Below, in pieces: positions 1-13,300 of a stretch of DNA of 64,000 nucleotides. Under the pieces are notes generated by a model. It was not told the DNA's origin and did not search any database. It saw only the letters and a program-made list of their open reading frames with translations. Positions within the stretch are counted from its first letter, which is position 1. The number at the start of each line of letters is the position of its first letter. This DNA is from Bugulina stolonifera (Eukaryota > Bryozoa > Gymnolaemata > Cheilostomatida > Bugulidae), in contig OW285194.1 in assembly GCA_935421135.1 (NCBI GenBank), positions 4,862,876-4,926,875 on the forward strand. Direction: 5' to 3'. Both the position numbers and the translations under genes were made by a program.

Positions 1-1329
1 AATCTTGTGAGCTTCTAATATAGTAACGTCTCTTAATACCACATGTACATTGTATATGTCTCTTACTACATGTATATGCAAGAAATCATATGCTGTTTAC
101 TGCTTTAATTCAAGTTTCTCCATTGGATGTGGGTTTCAAATCTAGTCTCATAAGTTCCTGAGGACTCGGGCTGTATATACCATTTAACCTACACTACATT
201 CTTTTACTTACTATATGACATAATATTATGTTCAATTCCATTTTCTATATAAACTAATCTGTTCCTCTGCTACTATTGAACCTTCCCTGTAATTATTGAC
301 TTATTGCTGAGTTAATAAAAGTGAATGTATAAAACATTGATTAAATAATATTGCTACATACGTATTATATCTGGTTGTTTATATAAATACTTTGGTATAT
401 TATGTTCTAGATTATACTGGATATTATAGAGTTATAATACTACAAGTAGGTACTTATACCATTAACTAAGTGTGGCACATTGATTAACATCGTGATGCTG
501 TTTCCTGATGTATACACTCTTTGGTTTGATCAATAAAGTATTGTATATTCATGACTAAATATAATACATTGACTTTAGACATTCTATGTTAACGTAGTAA
601 TCAAGGGAATTGTTAAATAACATTTCTATGAATTCATATTATAATGCATAAATCATGTATATATACCATAAGGTATGGGTAGCCGGCATATGTGTATATA
701 TGTATATACCCTAAAGTGTATAGGCAGCTGGTATAGAATAAACAGAAGTGCAGCAAAGAACAGATCGGTGGCGGCAGCAGTAAGGCTTGGATGGATGTAT
801 ACTGCTGTTATAACGTGAGAGTGGAAAGCATATACACTCAACAACAATATTTATAAGTAAGTATCTCTCTATTTAATTCATATATTCACAGGTTTGAATT
901 AGTCCAACACTGTGAATCTGACTACATACAAAAGTAAAATTCTAGCAACAACAAAAATATTCTCATACATGTTACTTGTCAATAACAACTATTCATTCAT
1001 CTACACATACAGAACCAATGTATGATTTCGATCCTTGGCATCAGAGGACCACAGTATACTATTTAAATAACACTAGTCTACTCATGTACGTACTTGTACA
1101 ATTTGTAGACAGATGGAACCATAACTATATATAGTAGAGATACGCTACAGATTTATGTAATAGTTACACTATTGTACATGTATGTCAAACCATCAAATCC
1201 AAGATCTACCAGATTCATTTAAACAAATCGAGTGGCAATCCAGAATATTCTGTCTGTACACTACACTAAATAATATACAAATAATATTCAAATAATATTG
1301 CATGCTACTATTTAAATTTTAGCACTAAA
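1..1329. other. Upstream intergenic stretch, no gene seen
   Basis: AT-rich sequence with no coding exon I can support. It should hold the promoter and 5' untranslated region of the MAGUK gene that starts at 1330. An acceptor-like TTTTAG lies nine bases before the start codon, so a 5' untranslated exon may be further upstream. Short open frames here have no domain or splice support. Confidence 0.5.
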
Positions 1330-4300
1330 ATGGAGAAACTGGAGAAAAATGGGGTGCATTTCTTTCCATTACTTCGACGAGATGGATATAAACAGTTATT
1401 ATCTGTAGATAGCCTCTTGGATGATTGCGGTTGTAGCTACGGTAGTAGCCTTAGTACCAGTAGTGGATCAAGGTGAGGCATGTTTGTTATCTATTTGTGT
1501 CGCCTAACTATATAAATATCCGCCATCAACAGAGATATACTAGTATGATACATATAATACATACACACATAAATTATGTATTTTATATGCGATGCATAAA
1601 CATGTAGGGCCTACGTGTATATCATGTGTTGTTAATAACAGCTTGTGTACACGGTTTAACATAAATCAATATACATTTATTCATTCACGTTAAGATGGTT
1701 TAGGAAATTACAATATACACCATAAATTGTGCAAAAATTGGCAGCCATATTAACTGAAATTTTAGGAATAGAATATTGATTAGAATAGCATAATTTTGGT
1801 TCTGAGAAACCACAGTTTTGGCCCGTGTACTTGTGTCTCTAGTCAGCAGAGTAAATACAGCATGGCAGTTTGTAACTGAATCTTCCCAACACTTTAGGTG
1901 TTTTCCAAATGACGCTGATAAAAATTCACAGATTCTTTGCTACATGTTTGGTTACTATTTTACTAGTTTACTATCAGATCTGTGTGCTGTAGACATGGGA
2001 AGACGAGTCATAAATACGAATTGCTAAGAGATGCTGATCAAACCCAAAGACTTCCTCTTAAACTAGAAGCTCTTTCCCTCAGTCCCAAGTCAACAGCCAA
2101 GAGAAACATGCATCTTATAGCTTGTAAGGTACCGAAGGCCTCGTCCACTCCAGCCCCTCTAGTCATACCATCTAAACAGTCTACCTTAAGTGGGGGACGG
2201 TTTGCTGCAAGTGAGAGACGGTATATTAACCTGCTGAAACTGAACCAGCACTGGTCACTAGATGCAGGTATGACATCGTAGTATGACATCATGGTATGAC
2301 ATCGTAGTATTGTAGAATTCTTTATAGATTTTAGACATTTATAACCGCAAAACCATTGAACCACAAAATTATTGAACAACAAAACCACTGAACCACTAAA
2401 CCTCTGAATCACAAAACCACTGAACCGCAAAACCACTGAACAGCTAAACCACTGAACAGAACTGCTGAATGTCTGAACCTCTTTACCACCTAAAACATAT
2501 ATTATGCAGTTTAGTTCTGGGAGCATTTGACTTCATCGTTCCACCAGAAATGAGAACGTATTTCACTCTCAATCAGAATTGCATTGAAGACGGTTTACAT
2601 CAAAATCAGTCGAGGATGATATACATGTAAGTTATATTTAATAAAACTTGAAATTTATAGCTAATGAGCCATATTCAAACTCTAATGAAAAAGAGGAAAA
2701 GACTCGATCACAGCCCGAGCTCCTACTGAAGGATCAAGGTGTTGATAATAAGGCTTTCGATGGGCGTTCCCCAATAAGTATTTCTACTACAAGACCTAAA
2801 CATGGAAACAAAGATGACAGGTCCCTAGAATCATCTCCACCCTTGGAAGGTAGGATATATTATATAATGCTTACATAATTTTTATACATTCCAAATTAAC
2901 ATGCCGCTTGGACATAGCCACTGTAGACTAGAGTAGTAGTGGAGGCACAGAGATCAGTACTAGCATATAGTTGAGTAGCACAGGGGAACTCTTGAGATGA
3001 AACCTTGTAGTTGATGTAGATACACAGTCATGTTATCTCTGCAAGCACTGACAAATTGCACTGCCATCGGGAACTCTCTTGTTATGTGGGGTCTGAGCTA
3101 TTTGCTTAGCAGCATGTACTATAAAATAAAGTTATTTTTGGAGTAGTCCTCTCCTGATACTCTTCAATGTTTTGTCAAGAGAGAGTGGACAACTTCTAAA
3201 GTGTAATAAATGATAATTATTAAATAGTTTCAATGCAACCCTGTCTGCGTGAAGAGGCCCTATTTTATGCTGTGATCACTACTAGTACTACTGGTATGGG
3301 TATAGTCATAAAATTTATGCAAGGCCTATGGTCTATTAGTCACATGCCCAGAACTAGTTTATAACGGACTAATGGTGACTATACCCATACAAATAGTACT
3401 AGTAGTGATCACAGCATATAATAGGGCCTCTTCACGCAGACAGGATTGCATTGAAATTATTTTAACATTTGCACAAGATGAAATGCTGACAAATAAAACT
3501 TGTTTACTGAGCACCAGAGTCCGGATAGAGTACAGTACCGGATAGAGTACAGTACCGGATAGAGTACAGTACCGGATAGAGTACAGTACCGGATAGAGTA
3601 CAGTACCGGATAGAGTACAGTACCGGATAGAGTACAGTACCGGATAGAGTACAGTACCGGATAGAGTACAGTACCGGATAGAGTACAGTACCGGATAGAG
3701 TACAGTACCGGATAGAGTACAGTACCGGATAGAGTACAGTACCGGATAGAGTACAGTACCGGATAGAGTACAGTACCGGATAGAGTACAGTACCGGATAG
3801 AGTACAGTACCGGATAGAGTACAGTACCGGATAGAGTACAGTACCGGATAGAGTACAGTACCGGATAGAGTACAGTACCGGATAGAGTACAGTACCGGAT
3901 AGAGTACAGTACCGGATAGAGTACAGTACCGGATAGAGTACAGTACCGGATAGAGTACAGTACCGGATAGAGTACAGTACCGGATAGAGTACAGTACCGG
4001 ATAGAGTACAGTACCGGATAGAGTACAGTACCGGATAGAGTACAGTACCGGATAGAGTACAGTACCGGATAGAGTACAGTACCGGATAGAGTACAGTACC
4101 GGATAGAGTACAGTACCGGATAGAGTACAGTACCGGATAGAGTACAGTACCGGATAGAGTACAGTACCGGATAGAGTACAGTACCGGATAGAGTACAGTA
4201 CCGGATAGAGTACAGTACCGGATAGAGTACAGTACCGGATAGAGTACAGTACCGGATAGAGTACAGTACCGGATAGAGTACAGTACCGGATAGAGTACAG

Positions 4301-7300
4301 TACCGGATAGAGTACAGTACCGGATAGAGTACAGTACCGGATAGAGTACAGTACCGGATAGAGTACAGTACCGGATAGAGTACAGTACCGGATAGAGTAC
4401 AGTACCGGATAGAGTACAGCAGGGCCGTAGTGCCCTATACGGCCGTGCGGCCTGGCCGTCTCAACTTTTAGCATTGCAAAGTCGAAATCTACTCAATTTA
4501 TTATCATGGTCAGATAAGTGTTTAAAGTTTCATCTACTTTCCTATTTGCGGGGTTTACAACATATGTAAGGATATGGTGATAATAAATGTGCTAAACACT
4601 TTTATATTAGAAAATTTTAAATACTACTGTACTTAACTGCAGTTATGTAACATTTTAGATATTGAAAATCTGCCAGGGGAGATAACTCTAAATTTGAAGA
4701 TTTTTCTAGTACACAGTATAAGAGGTACCATATACACAGTCCATGTACTGGGTGTGTTAAAAAATATAAACCTTGAAAATCTAAACAATTATATTAGTTT
4801 TCAATTGAACAAACTTTTTGGATTCGGCTATCTGTCTGCCTACATTGTTGTCAATATATTTACTTAGGCATTCAATCTTATAGGGAGAAACAAGAAATAT
4901 CTCTATGGTAGGAAAGAAACACATGCTTTCAGCCGCTTTTTGTAGATTCGTTAGCTCTACTTCATTTCACTGCATGTTTTTCATCATTGTAAAGGAGTAA
5001 AGTATTTGTAAATGTCGTTAGAGCTGAATGATTTATGTTCAGTCATAACTGTGAACAGACACAATGTATACATATACATGCATAATTATATGTATGAAGC
5101 TGGGTTATATTTAATGTTATTACACAGGTATATTTCATAAGCCTGAACTGCTTCAAACTTGCTCTATTTTTCTGAAAAACACTCTCAGGGCGGCGGCGGC
5201 CGCGGCCCCCTGGACCCCTGGCCTAATATTTTGGCCCCACCAACATTTCTTAGGGCGCTACGGCCCTGTAGTACAGTACCATAGAGTACAGTACCAGATA
5301 GAGTACAGTACCGGATAGAGTACAGTACCAGATAGAGTACAGTACCGGATAGAGTACAGTACCAGGTAGAGTACAGTACCAGATAGAGTACAGTACCAGA
5401 TAGAGTACAGTACCATAGAGTACAGTGCCATAGAGTAAGATACCATAGAGTAAGGCACTAGAATTACAATATGAGGTATTCCAACTCTGCATTCATAAAG
5501 TGAATATTATTTTACATACATACATTCACACATGTGTATGTCTTAGGGCAGATATACATGTAGACTTAAATCCTCCATTGTCAACATTGCACGGTAAAAA
5601 CTTAATGAATATACATATATTAGTATTTCAGAATTGAAACACCAATAAATAGTACACAGGCTAGAGATTGCAGATTTCAGGCTACAGCAATAGTCGTTAG
5701 GTCACAAGCTAAGCACCAGAACTCATCTAATTTCAGTAATTTTATTCTAAATAGCAGATTTATTATTCTGTAAGTTTTCAGTGTATAGACACAGTTGTCC
5801 ATGCAATTCTATGCAGTTATTCCTCAGTAATATTAGTTCATTTGTTAGCCTTGGCTCCTATTATGCCCTCACGTGCACGTGGCAGCAAGGAGTAGTGGTG
5901 GTGACAGTGGGTGGGTATAATAGCTATTCACTCTAAGGCTACTTGATACCCAGCGAGTACAAAGGTTACCTGAAATCTAAAAATAATGAGATGTTTCTTA
6001 TAAAAATACTCACCATTGTCTACAGTAACACCTCTACAACATGCTCTGGGCCCTTGTCTACAGTAACACCTCTACAACATGCTCTGGGCCCTTGTCTACA
6101 GTAACACCTCTACAACAAGCTCTGGGCCCTTGTCTACAGTAACACCTCTACAACATGCTCTGGGTAGTTGATACAATAAATTAGATACGTGGGTGTCTTA
6201 CACAGTGGTCAAAGTTGGGGGTGGGTCGTGGGGGACACAGTCTCCCCCACTATAAATTTCAGGGATCCCTCAGATTGATAGACCCCTACAGATTACTGGT
6301 ATAATAAATCAAATTCAGTGCCATTTATTTTCCTTGTTTCATAGCAACGTAGTTTTCTCTTAAAATCTTGGACCATATTTTAATTTCTGAAGTTCTTGGA
6401 TTTTACACCATTTAGGTGTCTAATTTTGATAAAGTTTCCAATTTCTGGGAAGGCGTTCAGGCGCCCCTCCCAGACCCTCTCCGCTGGCGCGCTCGGCGCC
6501 GTTCGGGCGCGAAGCACCCTTAAGTGTTTATGTTTGCTACCCTAGAGACCCCCACCTCTTTTCTTAGACTTTGACCACTGGTCTTACATGTTGTTTTCTT
6601 AGCCTGTACTAGAAATGTGACACAACAACTCACGTCCAGTGCTCATATACAATGTATCTGGGCAGAACTAAATACAATCCAATCCACCTCCTGAATTCAG
6701 GTGATGCTACACAACACTACAGTTCAACAAACACCCAATTATATTGTGTTGCATCTTTATAAAGTTACAACAGCATGTACATGCATGTCAGCAAGAAATG
6801 GTAGCTACTAAGAATGTATGTATTAGGTACTGGATACTAGATATTGGATACTTGATGTTAGTAAGTAGTGGACACTAGATACTTTGTGCTAGTAGGTAGT
6901 TCTAAGGTTGGACATAGTTGAGTTATACAGTAGTATGTAGGAATGTGACCTCTGACCTTAAAGATATGATGCCGATGTTTAGCATTATCCAACAAGGAAA
7001 GCAATGAGTAAGTAAGTGCAGTGGGTGCCAGTGAACTGACTATATTCTTATATCTATGCCGCTAGCAGTCAGTATAGCATGTACACTGCATACTAAAGTG
7101 TGGCATTGACAGGCAGGAACAGGTAGTATCAGGTGAGTGGCAGGTGCTACACACAATTAGAGCATATAGGATGGATGAGCATACTTTTATATTGTAATGT
7201 AATTATAATAGGTGTACAAGTATAATACTTCTTTCTCTCCAGATCTTTGTCTCTTTCTACACATCTCTGTCTCTCTCAGGTTGTCATTCTGTCAAATTCT

Positions 7301-10300
7301 GTACCCTAGCAGGCTAGTGGAAATGTCCCCTAGACTTTAGGACGATGTTCTTACTCTAGAAGATGTGGTCGGTGTCATGTATCGTACATTTTAGGGAGAC
7401 CTTGTGATTCTGTAGACCATTTCTGGTGTAATTTGTGGTAGAAAGATGATACTTTCTGTAGTGGTCACTGGAGAAATATGGTCATGTGATAGAGTGATAG
7501 GGCACTGGTTGTAATTTTCATACATGCAGTTGTAATATATGAATGGTTAACAGGTGTAACGAGGGCTAGTATTGGATAGAACACATCTGCTGTAGCTGGT
7601 ATGCTATTCGTGTTACAGTATTTTACGGCAAACTGTTTACATTGTAGTGCAGATCATGTGGTGACAACATGTGTATTATAGGTCTGCGACTGTTAGCCAA
7701 TGTGAAAATATTACTTACACTGTAGATACAACACACTGTATGGTGTGTGGTACATCTACTAATACCTTTCTGTGAGGCATTAACTTCTATACCTAGCACA
7801 CTGTATACACTTACCTGTGTACAAATATTTACATAATATATACTGTACGTATACATTATACTGTATATGAACCATCAGGTAGTGGTTTATCCTACTTTAT
7901 GTAAAATATTTTGCACAGTATATCAGTATAAATTGAACTAAACGTATGTGTAAACTATTTTGTCTACACCTCGACTACCTACATGTAAAATGACAGGTTC
8001 ATGAGGGTGTATAGGTAGGTGTGCTACTGCTACTGCTATACTACCAAACGCTCTAACAGACTCTATAACTTTCCCATGACTTTTAATGATAACCGACTTG
8101 TCTACAGAGTATGATTGCATATCCCCCTTTCTGTATCATTATCTGCTGATGTTTAAATAAAATCTCCCTAAACCTCTCTACAATCTTGATTACAAGCTCC
8201 ATCGGAGAGATTCCAGGCACAAAATAGAATCAAAGGTTGATTGCATAAAATGTGTTGATAACTCTACATCATTGGCCAATAGCTACACACTGTAGTAACA
8301 GGGAGTGATCACCCTGCTGTTCTAAGCCTCCGAGGAGGAGATGACTCTGTAATTGGTCAGCTAGACTCTCATTACAATATTGTGACTACTTGAGGTACTT
8401 TTGATGTTCCTACAGTTAGAATAATAGTATGGGTTTCTGCTACCATTGCCACATATCTAAGTCAACAGATATCTGGACATGGGGTCAGACTCTCCGGTAA
8501 TGGATGACTTTAACCTTTCCTTTTCATCGCCAAAGCAAATAGTACAGAGGTTTATATAGATGTACAGTCTATCTGCTGCTGGTGCTGCTGCTACTGCTGC
8601 TGCTGCTGCTGCTGCCTCTGCTGCTGCTGCAGCTGCTACTGCTGTTGCTACTGCTGCTGCTGATGCACTTCTCCTTTCTGTTGCAGACGTGTCCAGTATT
8701 CTTAAACTGCTTGACGAGATAAAGTGTAAAATACAGAAGATTAGTGGTGATGACTTGCAGTCACTGAACCGGCTTCTCAAAGGGAGACCAACACAGAAAC
8801 GTCTCAATCAAGAGGTGAGCTGACCTAGAGTTTTCTTCCGGTTGTGCAGACTAAGTTAATTTTTAGAGTTGTCACCACTCGGTTTTGTCAAGCACTCTTC
8901 TAATTAACAGTTACCATAAACTACTCTTATCTTTTGTCCGTCAACTAGCTAGGAAACTTTTCCAAGTATTTTTAATTCTAACAGACATTGAGTAGACAAC
9001 TCTTGACAACACTATAACGTAGAAGTCTCAATCCGGCTAGCTAAAGAACGGGAAACGTGGCCTATCCTTCCATATATTCTGGTTGCCAAAACAAATAGTG
9101 ATGTAATAATAATATTATTGTCATGGGTGATCTTTTTAGAACATAAATAGTAATGTTTACCAAACTCTCCTAGTTCCTTGTATTTCTATCAACAATTGGC
9201 AAGTGGTGTACATGTCCACAGCCACATTTCCACATACACACGTAGGTCAACCTCTCTTTGTGTAGAGCTCTGTACATGGTCTGTTTACATGTAAGATGAC
9301 CGCATTCTACTCGTGTACACATACTTTGTGTGACCTTCAACAGCTGGAACATACACATTCTCTTATGCATTTCTTTCTCCAGCTTTCTGTAATTGATGCT
9401 AGAAAGATAGCTCATAGATCACCAGATGGACTGTGATTGGTAGTTTACTAATGTACTTGTCACTGTGCTACACTTCTAGATAGCACATAGACTGAGAACA
9501 GAACATTCTGGTGGGAAGCCTATTCTTCAAGTATCAGTCTCATCTGTCCTTGACCTTGATGCTAGTAGAAGGCACCAACAGCATACAATGAAGGAGAACT
9601 CAACTGAGAAACATGGCACTCTAGAGGATACTAGTTTCTCTCACACAGATAGTTTGAGCAAATCGGCTCCCTTGAGTGAAGACACTGAAGTAAACAAGGA
9701 AGATAACTCCATATTGTACTTACATTCAGCAGTAGAGGGCAACTCCAAGTCTTGTAGCGTTGATATGGAGAATAATAAGAGAGCAAATGGAGCACAGTTT
9801 GATACCAGATTAGAACCTTCACATGTAACAGTGAGTAAAGTACTAACTACAACCAATAGGGTTACACGGGTAGATAATTGTGTAGCCATTATTCATATTT
9901 ATCATATGAAACTTACTGCACCGCAGTGACTGTATACTGATTGCAAGCTCACAGGCTTCTCTCCTTAACGAGCATAGACGATGTCCATATATGGTCAAGA
10001 TTGGCAAACGTTAGGTTTTAAGTTGTATTACGTGCCATAAACATTAACATTATACCACACGTCACCAATACTACCGTGCAAAGATCAATTTATAAAGGTC
10101 CATTTTATACAAGTCCATTTTATAAAGGCCCATTTTACAAAGACCCATTTTTTAAAATGTCCATTTTACAAAGGTAATACTTGTCTCTGCTTTACAGGAA
10201 GTCCTCAATACGACGGATAAAGTAAGCACTCCTAACCAATCAGATTCTATACCTATGGTGGAACTCACTAACACTAGCAAATCAAATTCGGAAGAAGAAT

Positions 10301-13300
10301 CAGGATTAAAGATATCCGTCCAGTCAAAGCATAGAATGGAAATAACCACTGTGGATGGTCATCAACTCAAGACGATAACTTTGTACAAAGATGGAGAGCC
10401 ATTGGTGAGTGAGATAGTTTCAACATGACAGTCGGAGAATCATTATATATTAAAAGTAAATACAGCAGCAAAAATAGAGAGTGCCAAGGCTGATTCTGGG
10501 ATTGGCGGCGTTTTTCAAGTTGTGTTGGAAAATGCCTCCGGATGGTCTAATTTTTTTGTTAGAAATGACCAGTTTCCAATCATCACTAGCGAAACTGTTC
10601 CATGCCAGTGGGAGATGCTAACCCAATACTTAGTATTCGTATTAGTTGTGTGGAGCATTTACATGTTGTAGTATATTATGTCCACACTTACATTGTATAA
10701 TAATAATAATAATAATAATATCTGTGGTACCAAACACCATTCTTTAACGTGGCTGCCCAATAGCGGAGCTAGTCGAGGGGCCACCACGGCTCCTAGAGCT
10801 TGATATTATTATAGTTCGATTATGGCACAGAGGGAAAACTTTCTTAGAGACGAAAACCTCCAGGTCGTTGGCGGGACTTGAATCCACGTCTTTGCAGATA
10901 AATTGTGTCATTGCTACAAGACCAGAGTGACTAGTGCTAAACCACTCAGCCACCAACACCTACACTTACATACTTGCACACTTACACTTACACACTACAC
11001 AACACTTACAATGTATATGAATGTATGGATTGACCTGTACCTTCTACACTACTCAAGCACATGAGTCTATTGTATATTGTCTAGGGAGCCACAGTACGTA
11101 ACGAAGGGGATGCTGTGGTCATTGCTCGCGTCATCAAAGGGGGCGTAGCAGAGAGAACAAAGTTTCTCAAACAAGGTAAGCAAGGTCTCAGCATACTATC
11201 CAAATGGAGGGTGCTACATACGCCATATGGGTTGGCCAGTCAGAGACCTTCGGCTACTGTGGTAATAACTGAAAATCTGTATGTTTCTTGTTTGTGGGCG
11301 AAGTCAGAGAGGGAGATTCCTGCGTATAACGTAAATTATTGCTATTAGACTCCTAACTGTATGTACGTTATATATAGCGTATTCCATAGACACACGACTG
11401 TAGGTGCGTTACATATACCGTATTCCATTGACACACAACTGTATGTACGTTACATATAGTGTATTATATAAACACACAACAGGTGCGTTATATATAGCGT
11501 ATTCTATAGGAGACGAGTTACTTAAGATTAATGATGTGAATGTAAGAGGTAAGACTATAGATGAGGTGGCAGAACTTATGTCAGCACTCTCTGGGGAACT
11601 GAGGCTAGTTACTAAAGTCAGCAGTGCACCACAGCTAGGAGCTATTAGCAGATGTGTACCACGTCGTAATGTAAGTATGCGTACACATGTACCTGCTTAT
11701 AGCACAAATACACGCTATAGTGTAAGTACACAATCATGTACCTGTATATAGTGTAAGTACACATGTACCTGTATAGTGTAAGTACACATGTACCTAATAC
11801 AGTTTAAGTACAAATCTACCCGTATATAGTTTGAGTACGCATGTACCTATATATAGTATAAGTACAAAGCATATAGTGTAAGTACACAGTATATAGTATA
11901 AGTACACAGAATATAGTGTAAGTACACAGTATATGGTATAAGTACACAGTATATAGTGTAAGTACACAGTATATAGTGTAAGTACACAGTACATGTATAT
12001 ATTTCCAGATAACAGTGAGAGCACAGTTTGACTATGATGTAGTAGAGGATCCATTCATTCCTTGCATGGAGCTAGGAGTTTCATTTCACATAGGAGATAT
12101 TCTTCATGTCATTAACAGGGATGACCCTCATTGGTGGCAAGTAAGTTCAAGGTCAACTTATTGTAAGTAAGTTCAAGGATGCATTATAGGTGTCTTCGCG
12201 ACCTAAACTTCAGACCCAGGCCGATTTTCGAAAATATTTCCCGGCACACATCCGTCACAGGGTCGCGAGCACACTGGCCTGAGCCAAAAGTAAAGTCCTC
12301 ATTTTCATGCAAAGAAGTCAGGTGTGCTGATGAGCTAGGGATGGTTTCGTCCGGCCAAGCAAAATCCCAGGTCAATAGCCCTTCTGACCTAGGTCGGATG
12401 GCCATCTTGTGATTTTCATTTGCGACCCAGGTTCGTCCAAAAGGTCGCAAAGACGCTCAATGAGGTAGTTAAAGTAGGGAACTAATGCAAGAAGGCAGGA
12501 TGGGTAAAAACCCTGCCATTGTTTAATCTGAAGTTGTCTTCTCTGGAACTTGATTGGCTGAACAATATTGACTAATTGACTGATTGATTAACTGACCAAT
12601 TGACTGACTGACCAATTGACTGACTGACCAATTGACTGACTGACCAATTGACTGACTGACCAATTGACTAGCTGACCAATTGACTAGCTGACCAATTGAC
12701 TAGCTGACCAATTGACTAATTGATCGATTGACTAACTGACCAATTGACTAACTGACCAATTGACTAATTGACTGATTGACTAACTGACTGATTGACTAAT
12801 TGAACTACGGAAACGGAGTGAGACCCAGAATAGCAATTGTTCACTGGGAGACAATTCTACAGGCACCACCAAAACCACATACCTGAGTATCACCCATGAC
12901 AATATTATAGTCATGTGCACATAGTTGGAAGTTATCCTCTCTCAACTACTGTTCCTCTCTTAGTTACTAGATAGTCCTGCATAAATGACTTCTGATACAA
13001 TAAATCCTCAACACTGTTACCTCAGTTTATACTGAATGACTACATTAGTATTTCTCAACTGTAACTCATGTCTGAATGTTAGACTAGAGTGCAGCACACA
13101 AGATATAATATACTATATTTATATGTTACACTTTATTTTAGGCCCATCGAGAAGGAGACAGCAACGAGTCATTAGCAGGTCTTATTCCTTCCAAGTTGTT
13201 TTGGGAGACGAGAGAACAGGTACGTCGTGCTATACTCGCTGAAACTGATGAAAATATGAAACAAAAAACAAGCTTGTCATGCTGCCCAGCACCTGGTAAA

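Noticed and set aside
2515..2626. Exon-like segment ([20 protein letters not shown]) with good AG and GT borders in the MAGUK gene
   Set aside because: It enters in phase 1 but leaves in phase 2, which breaks the frame into exon 2661; exon 2267 joins 2661 directly in phase. It could be a frame-breaking alternative exon.
3359..4474. 371-codon minus-strand open frame with a [17 protein letters not shown] repeat
   Set aside because: It is the 17-bp satellite read through; a 17-bp unit with no stop in any frame stays open automatically. No gene context.
8560..8686. Polyalanine-coding extension of the L27 exon
   Set aside because: Only the acceptor at 8685-8686 is in phase with the preceding exon and it has the better pyrimidine tract.
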